DNA of 18,539 nt from an uncultured Muribaculaceae bacterium. Lineage in GTDB: Bacteria > Bacteroidota > Bacteroidia > Bacteroidales > Muribaculaceae. Of the stretch, positions 1 through 7,215 are shown piece after piece (the stretch's first letter is position 1; every line of letters starts with the position of its first letter). The notes beneath the pieces are model-generated. The model was given only the letters and a program-made list of their open reading frames with translations, searched no databases and had not been told where the DNA came from. The translations under genes were made by a program, and so were the position numbers. The stretch covers positions 1-18,539 of the forward strand of contig CAJUJB010000052.1 of NCBI GenBank assembly GCA_910586595.1. The letters are read 5' to 3'.

Positions 1-1
1 T

Positions 2-217
2 GTAAAAGTGATTATACGGGAGGCCCTGCTGAGCAATGCGTCGGCCCTCATGCTCTTCCACAACCACCCATCCGGCACGCTAAAGCCAAGTCTTGAAGAC
101 CTCAATCTTACCAAACGGATAATAGAAGGAGCCAAACTCTTCGACATCCGAGTGCTTGACCATATCATCGTCGGGCACAGCGCCTTCTATTCTTTCCACG
201 ACGAAGGCAAGATCTAA
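2..217 (+). CDS. radC: RadC-family JAB/MPN domain protein, 3' part only
   Basis: The reading frame is open from the window edge to the stop at 215-217, so only the last 71 codons are present and the true start lies outside. The residues match the C-terminal JAB/MPN (JAMM-like) domain of the RadC family: HNHPSG, followed by S-x-E-D and a conserved helix, then a DHIIVG strand and an FYSFHDEG ending typical of RadC proteins. The two His and the Asp of this motif are the family's putative metal ligands. Family members are annotated as DNA repair proteins, but a repair role in E. coli has been questioned, so the molecular function is uncertain. A GTG at 8 could be read as a start but would leave out most of the domain; I treat it as internal. 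The gene ends just before a strong terminator and faces gpmI. Confidence 0.9.
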   Translation, partial: VKVIIREALLSNASALMLFHNHPSGTLKPSLEDLNLTKRIIEGAKLFDIRVLDHIIVGHSAFYSFHDEGKI

Positions 218-222
218 GCACT

Positions 223-268
223 AAAAAACTGCCGGCGATGATTTTTTGGTCATCGCCGGCAGTTTTTT
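223..268. terminator. Bidirectional intrinsic terminator between radC and gpmI
   Basis: A perfect 19-bp inverted repeat (223-241 with 250-268) encloses an 8-nt loop. The GC-rich core is CTGCCGGCGATGA. The outer arms are six A on the left and six T on the right, so either transcript ends in a U-run. It lies 5 nt after the radC stop and 20 nt after the gpmI stop, which fits a shared terminator for two convergent genes. Confidence 0.93.
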
Positions 269-288
269 GTGGTATTTCAGTTGCCCGA

Positions 289-1806
289 TCAGCCCTTGAT
301 AAGGTCTTTTCCGGTCATTTCCGAAGGCTGGGGAAGTTCCATGATGTGGAGCAGAGAGGGAGCTACGTCAGCAAGTATACCATTCTCTACACTAGCGTTC
401 TTGTCCTCGGTAACATATACGAAAGGAACTGGATTGAGCGAGTGAGCGGTATTGGGAGTGCCGTCGGCATTTGTAGCGTTGTCTGCATTACCATGGTCAG
501 CGATGATAATAACCTCATAGCCATGTTTCTTGGCAGCCTCTACGGTGTCGTGGAGACAGGTGTCAAGAGTCTCGACAGCCTTCTGGATGGCTTCGTAGAT
601 GCCGGTATGGCCAACCATGTCACCGTTGGCATAGTTCACCACGATAAAATCGTATTTCTCTTCGTCGATGGCTTCAACGAGTTTATCTTTCACCTGGAAG
701 GCGCTCATCTCCGGCTTAAGGTCGTAGGTGGCAACCTTAGGCGAGGGAACGAGAATGCGGTCTTCACCGGGGAATGCAGATTCACGGCCTCCGTTGAAGA
801 AGAATGTAACGTGAGCATATTTCTCGGTCTCGGCAATATGGAGCTGTTTTTTACCCTGGTTCGAGAGATATTCAGCCAGTGTGTTGTTAACGTCTTCTTT
901 ATTAAAGATGATGTGGACACCCTTAAACGACGAGTCGTATGGAGTCATGCAATAATACTGCAGACCGGGAACGGTGTGCATGCCCTCTTCCGGCATATCC
1001 TTCTGGGTAAGAACCTCGGTGAGCTCTTTCGCACGGTCGTTGCGATAGTTGAAGAAAATCACGCAGTCGTCAGGCTTGATTGTGCCGTCGACTGTTGCAT
1101 TGTTGATAGGCTTGATGAATTCGTCGGTCACATCTTCATCGTAGCTTTCCTGCATAGCTTCAACCATATTTATGGCCTGCTTGCCTTTGCCGTCAACAAG
1201 AAGATCATAAGCTTCTTTCACGCGGTTCCAACGACGGTCGCGGTCCATGGCGTAATAACGGCCAATGATTGAAGCCACAACACCTGCCGACTTCTCGCAG
1301 TGCTCGGTAACCTGCTCGATGAAGCCTTTGCCGCTGCGGGGGTCGGTGTCACGACCATCCATGAAGCAATGGAGATAAACTTTCTTGAGGTTGTATTTCT
1401 TGGCAATATCACACAGCGCGAAGAGATGCTCAAGAGAAGAGTGAACACCACCGTTCGAGGTAAGACCCATAAAGTGCATGGCCTGGCCGGTTGTAGCGCA
1501 ATACTCGAAGGCTTTCTTGATTTCGGGGTTATTAAGGATTTCGCCGGATGCGATGGCTTTATTGATCTTTACCAGATCCTGGTATACAATACGGCCTGCA
1601 CCGATATTGAGGTGACCTACTTCAGAGTTGCCCATCTGTCCATCGGGAAGACCGACGAACTCGCCACTGGCCTGAAGTTCAGAGTGAGGATATGTCTTGA
1701 GGAGATAATCCCAATAAGGAGTTGGAGTGTTGTAGATGGCATCGGCATGAGAGTGATTGCCGATGCCCCATCCGTCGAGGATGATAAGTAATGCTTTATG
1801 AGCCAT
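289..1806 (-). CDS. gpmI: 2,3-bisphosphoglycerate-independent phosphoglycerate mutase
   Basis: This cytoplasmic glycolytic enzyme interconverts 3- and 2-phosphoglycerate using two Mn2+ ions and a phosphoserine intermediate. At 505 aa it has the usual length for iPGM and belongs to the alkaline phosphatase superfamily. Visible landmarks: Asp11 in LDGWG (metal), the nucleophile Ser61 in GNSEVGHLNIGAGR, the substrate-binding CFMDGRDTDPRSG around 147-159, Asp396 and His400 in NGDMVGH, Asp437-His438 in ADHGN, and His455 in TAHS. All metal and catalytic positions I can place are intact. The ATG at 1804-1806 starts directly at the conserved MAHKALLIILDGW. It is the last gene of a packed minus-strand series, 48 nt behind the small membrane protein gene, with no terminator between, so co-transcription with the bio genes is possible. 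An imperfect -7-like AACTTTTG in the gap could add a private promoter. Confidence 0.97.
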   Translation of the reverse strand: MAHKALLIILDGWGIGNHSHADAIYNTPTPYWDYLLKTYPHSELQASGEFVGLPDGQMGNSEVGHLNIGAGRIVYQDLVKINKAIASGEILNNPEIKKAFEYCATTGQAMHFMGLTSNGGVHSSLEHLFALCDIAKKYNLKKVYLHCFMDGRDTDPRSGKGFIEQVTEHCEKSAGVVASIIGRYYAMDRDRRWNRVKEAYDLLVDGKGKQAINMVEAMQESYDEDVTDEFIKPINNATVDGTIKPDDCVIFFNYRNDRAKELTEVLTQKDMPEEGMHTVPGLQYYCMTPYDSSFKGVHIIFNKEDVNNTLAEYLSNQGKKQLHIAETEKYAHVTFFFNGGRESAFPGEDRILVPSPKVATYDLKPEMSAFQVKDKLVEAIDEEKYDFIVVNYANGDMVGHTGIYEAIQKAVETLDTCLHDTVEAAKKHGYEVIIIADHGNADNATNADGTPNTAHSLNPVPFVYVTEDKNASVENGILADVAPSLLHIMELPQPSEMTGKDLIKG

Positions 1807-1854
1807 AACTTTTAAATTGAAATTTTACGGCTTGAAGAGGCCGCAAAAGTTAAA

Positions 1855-2109
1855 TTATTTAGTTTTATAATTATTAATATTACGAGATTCGTTGCGTGCC
1901 ATATCAGCCATTCTCTCACTGCGAAGACGCTCGCGGCGCTTGAGGTTGAAATGAAGCAATACAAGAATAACAATTGTAATGGCAATAATGCCAAAATAAT
2001 ATAGTGCCGAGGTGTTGCCGGCGGCATACTCCGGATAACCGATATAGGCCATGACTGCCAGATACACTGCCAGCACAAGGGGTATGAGGGTAGAGCGTTT
2101 GAGTTTCAT
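1855..2109 (-). CDS. Small two-span membrane protein of unknown function
   Basis: I do not recognise a named family. The 84-residue product has two predicted membrane spans, about residues 8-24 and 36-54, separated by a short loop containing GYPEYAAGNTS. A strongly basic, hydrophilic tail follows (56-84, rich in Arg, Lys and Asn), probably cytoplasmic by the positive-inside rule. The start is 9 nt after the stop of the exonuclease gene, so the two are almost certainly co-transcribed. An overlapping frame (1812-2078) gives a Cys/Ile-rich product and is a shadow. Short proteins of this kind are common hypothetical genes in Bacteroidales. Its position gives no firm hint of function; an assembly or anchoring role for the neighbouring protein would be a guess. 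Confidence 0.75.
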   Translation of the reverse strand: MKLKRSTLIPLVLAVYLAVMAYIGYPEYAAGNTSALYYFGIIAITIVILVLLHFNLKRRERLRSERMADMARNESRNINNYKTK

Positions 2110-2118
2110 GGTTATTTA

Positions 2119-2832
2119 TTAATGTCTGGCCCGATGACGGCGCACAGACTTTTTGGCTGGAGATGTTGGCGTGTCGGCTGGTGCCGGAGAAGCTACAGGA
2201 AGAGGCTCGGGCAAATGGCGGTACGGCGACACGAGAGGGTCGAACGAACCGCTGCTGAGGTAGTTATAAATCTTCAGACAAGCCCAGGCGTCGAGGGCAG
2301 CATAAGCTTGCTGTGCCTCCGACAGTGTATCAGCCTCCCAGTTGGTAAGCCGCTGGCTTTTTGAGATGCGCTCGCCAAAAATTATAGCGTATATCTTCTG
2401 TAAGGAAATGTCGGTGATGTCAAAATCCTTCACCATAGATTGAAGATCAATGAAGCCGGCCGGCTCAATGTCGCCGCTTCTTCTCAATACGGTGAAGTCG
2501 TCATGAACAGATAAGCCAATCTTTGTAATATCGGGATTTTCAAGAAAGGCCTTGAGTTCCTCACACATTCCTATCTTGTTGAGTCGGAAAAGGAAACAAC
2601 GGTCGGCCGTAGAAATCTGCATAAGGGCTACTTTGTGAACCTGCCCTTTACGGAACGACGGACGCGTCTCCGTATCGAATCCTACAGCCTTCTCTTGAGA
2701 AAGTACACGCAAGGCCGAATGAGCTACAGCAATAGAGTCGACCACCGTAATGGCGGCCGGGTAAGTCATCACCGGCAAAGCGGCAATCTCATCTTTGCGG
2801 ATACTTATTATATAGTTGGATGTATTCACCAT
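2119..2832 (-). CDS. 3'-5' exonuclease domain protein (DEDDy, RNase D-like)
   Basis: This is a 237-residue single-domain DnaQ-like exonuclease. The family removes nucleotides from 3' ends of RNA or DNA with two metal ions; the substrate here is unknown. All three Exo motifs are present: Exo I Asp53-x-Glu55 in GFDTETRP, Exo II Asp111/Asp112 in LSVHDDFTVLRR, and Exo III Tyr177-x3-Asp181 in YAALDAWACLKIY, which makes it the DEDDy subtype. The HRDC domains of true RNase D are absent. After the domain comes a Pro/Ala-rich linker (about 203-227) and a very basic end (KKSVRRHRARH), which may bind nucleic acid. It starts 14 nt after bioD and ends 9 nt before the small membrane protein gene. Nothing links it mechanistically to biotin; it is probably an operon passenger. 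WRN-like 3'-5' exonuclease is an equivalent annotation. Confidence 0.9.
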   Translation of the reverse strand: MVNTSNYIISIRKDEIAALPVMTYPAAITVVDSIAVAHSALRVLSQEKAVGFDTETRPSFRKGQVHKVALMQISTADRCFLFRLNKIGMCEELKAFLENPDITKIGLSVHDDFTVLRRSGDIEPAGFIDLQSMVKDFDITDISLQKIYAIIFGERISKSQRLTNWEADTLSEAQQAYAALDAWACLKIYNYLSSGSFDPLVSPYRHLPEPLPVASPAPADTPTSPAKKSVRRHRARH

Positions 2833-2846
2833 ACAAAATTACTCAA

Positions 2847-3542
2847 TTACGGCCGAATAGACGTTTTATTATGCAAAATTAACAATTCCTTATAGGCAGG
2901 CATGCTGAAATACTCCGTACCTGGGAAATTGACCGCCAGATAACGACCGATAAAAGAAGAGGTGTCTTCGGCAATGATCTCGTCGTTGTCGAAAAATTCG
3001 TTATATATAACGGCCCGTAGCTCAATTCCTCGGCTTTTAATCGCTTCGAGTGACAATATGGTATGATTTATCGAGCCAAGACGCCCGTTAGTGGTGAGAA
3101 CGACCGGCAACTTGTGATCGGCAACATAGTCGATGGCGAAATAAGAATCAGTAATCGGCACCATCAAGCCACCGGCACCCTCAATCAGGACACGGTCATA
3201 ACGCCGCAGCAACTCATCTGTACATCTCCCGATATGGGGAAGATCAATCTCTCGGCCATCAATACGTGCGGCCAGCTGTGCCGAGGCCGGATAGGAAAAT
3301 ATAACCGGCGCGGTGAGGCCCTCTATATCTTCCGGGAGTTCCCCGGTTCCGAGAAGTCGACGATGAGCTTCAATATCTTCGGAAGAATGGATACAACCTG
3401 TCTGAATGAATTTCTGAGTGATGACACTCAAGCCTTCCGACTCAAGCAGTCTGGCATAGCTTGCTGTGGCGTACGTCTTCCCGGCGTCGGTGTCAATTCC
3501 TGTTATAAATATGGCTTCTGAGGGATTATCGTTTGTTTTCAT
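2847..3542 (-). CDS. bioD: ATP-dependent dethiobiotin synthetase
   Basis: BioD closes the ureido ring of dethiobiotin from 7,8-diaminopelargonic acid, CO2 and ATP, the penultimate step of biotin synthesis, in the cytoplasm. The 231-aa length is normal. The P-loop GIDTDAGKT lies at residues 15-23, a QKFIQTG strand stands where the family has KPVQTG, and the Mg/phosphate motif IEGAGGLMVPI is present. The C-terminal nucleotide-specificity region (LTTNGRLGSINHTILS) also fits. The ATG at 3540-3542 overlaps the TGA of the upstream bioG-bioC gene as ATGA, which suggests translational coupling and confirms the start. bioA, bioB and bioF are not in this window. Confidence 0.95.
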   Translation of the reverse strand: MKTNDNPSEAIFITGIDTDAGKTYATASYARLLESEGLSVITQKFIQTGCIHSSEDIEAHRRLLGTGELPEDIEGLTAPVIFSYPASAQLAARIDGREIDLPHIGRCTDELLRRYDRVLIEGAGGLMVPITDSYFAIDYVADHKLPVVLTTNGRLGSINHTILSLEAIKSRGIELRAVIYNEFFDNDEIIAEDTSSFIGRYLAVNFPGTEYFSMPAYKELLILHNKTSIRP

Positions 3543-4927
3543 TTTTTCTTAAGCAATAAAATGACCGGACGGTATGAGGCCCGGTATAGACCGTCAAGAT
3601 CAGGCGCATAGCGTTTGAGCGCATTCCGGAGGGTGCCCTCCCCTGCCGCTCCTCGCCCGAGAGAGTTGACGCCTGTGCCCTTGAGGTGACGGAAAACATC
3701 AAGTGCGGAGTCAAACTCGAGTGTGTGCCAATAACAATCCAATACCTCGACCGAGAAATATCTTTCGGCAGCCCTACTCCATTCTTCAGCCGACAACAAA
3801 GGCAATCCTCTGCCGGTGACGGCCTCGACCTGATAGAGGTTGCCACGAGCAAAAGTGCTCACAAGCATATATCCGTCGGGCGCCAGAATACGCGCACACT
3901 CCGCAAAGAAACGTGTCGGAGAGTTAAACCACTGGATTGTGGAGGCTGAAACAATCAGATCAAACGAACCGGAAGGTGTACGGAGAAGTTGCAATTCAGC
4001 ATCAGTCTCGCGGAAGTACCTGCCGGCCACCGGAGAGGGGCCAACAAGATCCCAAAGTTCAAGATGCGCGTCGGTTGCACACATTGCGTCGAGCACATTG
4101 CTTAACAAACCTGTGCCACTGCCGATCTCGAGAACACGGGCACCCGGAGTCTGCATAAGCGATAAGAGCTCAGGGCGCCTAAGCGTAGCTTCAAGACGAT
4201 GAACAATGCCAGCCTGCACCGACGCATCACCATCGTAACTCGGGCGTCCACATGCGAATCGTTCGCCGACCCTCTGCTTATCAACTATATATCGGTCGAG
4301 GATGCCCTGAAAGTCCGGCAAATGGGCTCCATCAATCATTTCAACCGGAATCCCTTGCCAAGCCCTCCACTGATTGGCAGCCGGAAAAATTGCATCCTCC
4401 CGGCAGATTATGGCGACATCCCATCGACGGATAGGGTCGTTGACTATAATCGGAAGAGGATAGAAGGCCTCAAGCTCGCATCTAAGCTCAGCAATATCTC
4501 TTGAGGGCAGATGAGTGGCAAAAACATCGAAGGCAGCTTGCGAGCCGGCTACGCGACGATAGAATTTCTGCAAATTGCGGTCATTCAACCCGTCGAGTGT
4601 GCCCTTGAATACTATTTCAGGAATGCCCCGGAGATTATCTACGGGGAATAAAGTTCCATTTACTGCAATCCTGCGTGTGACTCTCGACTCTATGCCATAG
4701 GTTGAGATAGCCGCAGCATACACCCCCAGCGACCAGGCAACCACACATATTTCAGAGTACGGGGCAGCGAAAGTCCAGTCTATATCTATCGAACGGTAAT
4801 CCCATACAACAGCTATATCATAGCCCGGACGGCACAACTCCACAAATGGAGATGCATCCATCGCCCATCCGGCAAAAATAATTATTAGTCGCTCAGACTG
4901 ACTGGATGTAATAAATTTAACTTTCAT
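3539..4927 (-). CDS. bioGC: BioG-BioC fusion: pimeloyl-ACP methyl ester esterase plus malonyl-ACP O-methyltransferase
   Basis: The 462-residue protein joins two enzymes of pimelate synthesis. Residues about 1-210 are a DUF452/BioG-type alpha/beta hydrolase, which cuts the methyl ester of pimeloyl-ACP. Its landmarks are FAGWAMD near 18-24, the nucleophile Ser66 in AWSLGVYAA, a likely Asp178 in REDAIFP and His202 in GAHLP. Residues about 215-462 are a BioC-type SAM-dependent methyltransferase, which masks malonyl-ACP as its methyl ester so that fatty acid synthase can extend it; motif I LEIGSGTG is at 266-273, with FDLIVSASTIQWF and LAPDGYMLVSTF after it. I chose the ATG at 4925-4927 because it opens the conserved BioG start (MKVKF). 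An in-frame TTG at 4958-4960 would add 11 poorly conserved residues. A -7 element sits 73 nt upstream. The fusion is known from Bacteroides relatives. Confidence 0.93.
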   Translation of the reverse strand: MKVKFITSSQSERLIIIFAGWAMDASPFVELCRPGYDIAVVWDYRSIDIDWTFAAPYSEICVVAWSLGVYAAAISTYGIESRVTRRIAVNGTLFPVDNLRGIPEIVFKGTLDGLNDRNLQKFYRRVAGSQAAFDVFATHLPSRDIAELRCELEAFYPLPIIVNDPIRRWDVAIICREDAIFPAANQWRAWQGIPVEMIDGAHLPDFQGILDRYIVDKQRVGERFACGRPSYDGDASVQAGIVHRLEATLRRPELLSLMQTPGARVLEIGSGTGLLSNVLDAMCATDAHLELWDLVGPSPVAGRYFRETDAELQLLRTPSGSFDLIVSASTIQWFNSPTRFFAECARILAPDGYMLVSTFARGNLYQVEAVTGRGLPLLSAEEWSRAAERYFSVEVLDCYWHTLEFDSALDVFRHLKGTGVNSLGRGAAGEGTLRNALKRYAPDLDGLYRASYRPVILLLKKK

Positions 4928-4999
4928 TCCTGTTAATACTCGAGCACCCAAGATCAGCAAGGGGAATTTGACCGGTAAATGCTCAGCGTTTTTTCAAGG

Positions 5000-5007
5000 C
5001 AAAGTTA
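5000..5007 (-). promoter_or_regulatory. Likely promoter -7 box of the bio operon
   Basis: On the minus strand TAACTTTG exactly matches the Bacteroidetes -7 consensus TAnnTTTG, 73 nt upstream of the chosen bioG-bioC ATG. No clear -33 TTTG is seen at the expected distance; the region there is T/A-rich. I saw no complete BirA-type operator, only an unpaired TTGTAAC half-site overlapping the box. Confidence 0.6.
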
Positions 5008-5234
5008 CAAACAAAGTCAGATATATAAAAATATTTTCTCATACCACACTCTATCCCGGCAGCGGAGCGATGTACTGCCAATCGAGAGAGGTTGATTGTT
5101 GCCATAGCCAAAATAGCGACCCGAAGTGAGCAAACATTTGCGCAAACACGCTGCGACAAAATGTAAGGAGGTGCTACAAAATGCCACATTTTTAAGGGAA
5201 TTTTTTTGACAAGAGAATCAGACGCAGGGCCTAA
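5008..5234. other. Non-coding stretch between bio operon promoter and tRNA-Gly terminator
   Basis: No convincing gene is seen on either strand. A 68-codon minus-strand frame (4983-5189) has no family likeness, a Cys- and Arg-scattered composition, and runs into the bio promoter, so I do not call it. The only notable structure is the palindrome TTTGCGCAAA at 5137-5146. The right half of the interval is less A/T-rich than usual spacer DNA here. Confidence 0.5.
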
Positions 5235-5237
5235 AAG

Positions 5238-5274
5238 AAAAATGCCGAGAATGATTTCCTACTCATTCTCAGCA
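5238..5274 (-). terminator. Intrinsic terminator of the tRNA-Gly transcript
   Basis: A 12-bp stem (5243-5254 with 5263-5274, one G-U pair, 8-nt loop) is followed on the minus strand by five T (5242-5238) and further T-rich sequence. It starts 13 nt past the 3' end of the tRNA gene, as expected for a single-gene tRNA transcript. Confidence 0.85.
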
Positions 5275-5286
5275 CTTTATAAGATG

Positions 5287-5359
5287 AGCGGCAAACGGGG
5301 TTCGAACCCGCGACCCTCAGCTTGGGAAGCTGATGCTCTACCAACTGAGCTACTGCCGC
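5287..5359 (-). tRNA. tRNA-Gly (anticodon CCC)
   Basis: The minus strand folds into a standard 73-nt cloverleaf. The acceptor stem GCGGCAG pairs with TTGCCGC (one G-U). The D-arm TAGCTCAGTTGGTAGAGCA, a T-arm with GGTTCGAACC, and a 7-nt anticodon loop TTCCCAA with anticodon CCC, reading GGG, are all present. The discriminator base is U, usual for bacterial tRNA-Gly. The 3' CCA is not encoded and must be added by CCA transferase. It has its own promoter and terminator and is flanked by unrelated protein genes. Confidence 0.97.
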
Positions 5360-5369
5360 AAATGCGATG

Positions 5370-5400
5370 CAAAGGTAACAAAAGTTTTTGCATCACGCAA
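5370..5400 (-). promoter_or_regulatory. Promoter of tRNA-Gly
   Basis: On the minus strand, a TACCTTTG -7 box (5377-5370) matches TAnnTTTG exactly and a TTG -33 element (5400-5398) lies 20 nt upstream of it. The -7 box ends 10 nt before the mature tRNA 5' end, so the 5' leader should be very short. Confidence 0.8.
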
Positions 5401-5447
5401 GTGGATTTAATAACTTTTTTGCAGTCCTCGCCTGTAAATTTACGCCA

Positions 5448-6113
5448 TTACAATCTGGCAGATGGCAATATGCGCCGCACGTTAGCGCGAGTGAAGATAT
5501 GGGCGGACATGAAGGTTACAACGTACCCGGTTACAGCAGCTGCGATGAATGAGCCTTCACGCACACCTTCGATTCGGCCTTTGAAGCAAAGCGAGAGAAT
5601 GACTGCGAATGTTACCAGAGAAATGTCGAAGCGGACTTTAAGTCGGCCAAACTGACGGTGGTAACGTCGGGCGGCATATTTGACGAAACCTTCGGCGCTC
5701 ATAATTGCCACATTCGGTTTAAGTTCGAGAGTCACGCCTATTGCTTGAACTATACAACCGAGAGCCAGAAAACCCAAGGCTGCGAGATAAGACTCAGGGT
5801 GCAGCTGGCTGCAAAGCATCATATTTAGATCAATAAAGGCGCCAAAGAGAAATGAGAAGGGAATCTGTAGTGCGATTTCGGCAATGTCTTTGCGCGTGCG
5901 GCAGTCGCGTATTAACCAGAATTGGCCTATGATCAACAGCATGTTGATGCAGAAGGTGGCCATGCCGAGAGTAAGGGGTGTGTTGAGAGAGAGTACGTAG
6001 TTCACACTGGAGATAGGTGTGGTGCCGAGTGTGGAAGTAACTATAAATACGATGCCAAGAGAGAGAAAGAAGAGTCCGATAATAAAAATAATATACCTTA
6101 AAACTAATCTCAT
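5448..6113 (-). CDS. YczE/YitT-type integral membrane protein (DUF6198-like)
   Basis: The 221-residue product is strongly hydrophobic with about six spans (near 5-27, 45-67, 80-102, 108-128, 163-179 and 189-207). It resembles the COG2364 YczE/YyaS/YitT group of bacterial inner-membrane proteins. Typical features are an N-terminal span followed by LGTTPISSVNYVLS, which fits the group's G-x-x-P motif after the first span, a central basic loop with YAARRYHRQFGRLKVRFD, and an EGSFIAAAVTGYVV segment leading into the last span. No transport substrate is established for the group, and I cannot assign one. It is a single gene: upstream is a divergent hydrolase gene and downstream the tRNA-Gly promoter begins 47 nt after its stop. 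The start ATG at 6111-6113 directly precedes the first span, so a much later start is unlikely. Confidence 0.82.
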   Translation of the reverse strand: MRLVLRYIIFIIGLFFLSLGIVFIVTSTLGTTPISSVNYVLSLNTPLTLGMATFCINMLLIIGQFWLIRDCRTRKDIAEIALQIPFSFLFGAFIDLNMMLCSQLHPESYLAALGFLALGCIVQAIGVTLELKPNVAIMSAEGFVKYAARRYHRQFGRLKVRFDISLVTFAVILSLCFKGRIEGVREGSFIAAAVTGYVVTFMSAHIFTRANVRRILPSARL

Positions 6114-6144
6114 ATTGAATTTTTGGAATATGCTTTTGCTGATA

Positions 6145-6152
6145 CAAAATTA
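6145..6152 (-). promoter_or_regulatory. Likely promoter -7 box of the YczE-like gene
   Basis: TAATTTTG on the minus strand matches TAnnTTTG, 31 nt upstream of the ATG. A TTG lies 22 nt further upstream, slightly beyond the usual spacing, so the -33 element is weak. Confidence 0.55.
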
Positions 6153-6227
6153 CAATTTTTTTGTTAAATGAGAACAATAAACTGAGCATATGTGTGTATA
6201 CATTAATATAGTGATTAATGCAAACAC

Positions 6228-7184
6228 ATGGAAATCAAATACTCTGAATGGACTGCCGATGAGGTTCTCGGCGATAATTATGAAGTCAAAACAATCGCAC
6301 AGCCAGCCGATTATTCGGGTGATGTAGTAGCCACTGTAATCCGCCGACAGCCGAAAGCGCCCACATCTAAAGGTGTGCTTTATATACATGGCTTCAGCGA
6401 TTATTTTCTGCAAAGCCATATGGGAGAATTCTTTAATGCCAACGGGTATGAATTCTATGCGGTGGATTTGCGGAAATATGGTCGGTCGCACTTAGCCGGT
6501 CAACGTTTTTTTGAGGTGAGGAATCTCGAGGAATATTTTCCGGATATTGAGGCGGCTCTGCGTGAGATGACCAACGACGGTATTGAAGAGATTGCTCTGC
6601 TCGGACATTCAACCGGAGGGCTAACCGCATCACTATTTGTGAGCAAATGCAAGCCGGCAAACGTGAGATGCTTAGTACTCAACAGTCCTTTCCTTGCATG
6701 GAATTTACCTTGGTATGAGCGGATGGTCATTCCGTTGATAACTCTTATCGGAGGATCCTTCCCGCATATGGTTGTTCGTCAGCCCAAAGATACCCGCTAC
6801 GCCCGCAGTCTTCGTGCCGCTCTGGATGGTGAATGGAATTACCGTACAGAGTGGAAGCCCGACCAGTTGCCCGACGTTGACGCCGGTTGGGTAAGAGCTA
6901 TCGAAAAAGCTCAGCAGGCTCTCCGGCATGGCGCGGAGATTGATATTCCAGTGCTTGTTCTTACTTCAGAGGCATCGGCGCGGCGGGGAGATGGCCCGGA
7001 AGTCTTCATGCATGCCGACGCCGTACTCGATGTTGACAGACTACGCCAGGCCGCAGCGTCTTTGGGGCATGATGTGGAGGTGAAGACGATACGAGGCGGC
7101 CTGCATGACCTTGCCCTTTCTGCCCCGAAGGTACGAAAGGAGTTTTTTGATGAGGTGCTGGAGTTTATGCATAAGAAGATGTGA
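6228..7184 (+). CDS. Alpha/beta hydrolase, serine aminopeptidase S33 / monoacylglycerol-lipase-like
   Basis: This is a 318-residue cytosolic alpha/beta hydrolase of the Hydrolase_4 (S33) type; no signal peptide is visible. The oxyanion strand YIHGFSDY is near 52-59. The nucleophile elbow GHSTGG puts Ser128 as catalytic residue, and the catalytic His is His293 in GGLHDLALS. The acid is probably Asp264 or Asp268 in FMHADAVLDVD. A YAVDLRKYGRS segment (77-87) matches the family's DxRGxGxS region. Relatives include monoacylglycerol lipases and esterases; the substrate cannot be told from sequence. A lid-like insertion with many Trp, Pro and Arg residues (about 155-220) should shape the pocket. The gene stands alone, divergent from the YczE-like gene; the sulP promoter begins 31 nt after its stop. 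I saw no consensus promoter in front of it. The ATG at 6228 is the first in frame. Confidence 0.88.
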   Translation: MEIKYSEWTADEVLGDNYEVKTIAQPADYSGDVVATVIRRQPKAPTSKGVLYIHGFSDYFLQSHMGEFFNANGYEFYAVDLRKYGRSHLAGQRFFEVRNLEEYFPDIEAALREMTNDGIEEIALLGHSTGGLTASLFVSKCKPANVRCLVLNSPFLAWNLPWYERMVIPLITLIGGSFPHMVVRQPKDTRYARSLRAALDGEWNYRTEWKPDQLPDVDAGWVRAIEKAQQALRHGAEIDIPVLVLTSEASARRGDGPEVFMHADAVLDVDRLRQAAASLGHDVEVKTIRGGLHDLALSAPKVRKEFFDEVLEFMHKKM

Positions 7185-7215
7185 AGGAACCGAACTTTAG
7201 AGGCCAGGAATAAAT

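Noticed and set aside
238..1272. 344-codon open frame on the plus strand opposite gpmI
   Set aside because: It is antisense to a clear gpmI with all catalytic motifs, starts inside the terminator hairpin, and its translation has no family likeness. It reflects codon structure of the real gene.
4928..4960. TTG start 11 codons upstream for the BioG-BioC fusion
   Set aside because: The extra residues do not look like the start of BioG proteins, and an ATG sits exactly at the conserved beginning.
4970..5010. BirA-type operator before the bio operon
   Set aside because: Only one TTGTAAC-like half-site is seen, with no matching GTTTACAA partner at the expected spacing.
4983..5189. 68-codon minus-strand frame upstream of the bio operon
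   Set aside because: No recognisable features, composition unlike neighbours, and it overlaps the bio -7 box. Kept only as a note on the unassigned spacer.
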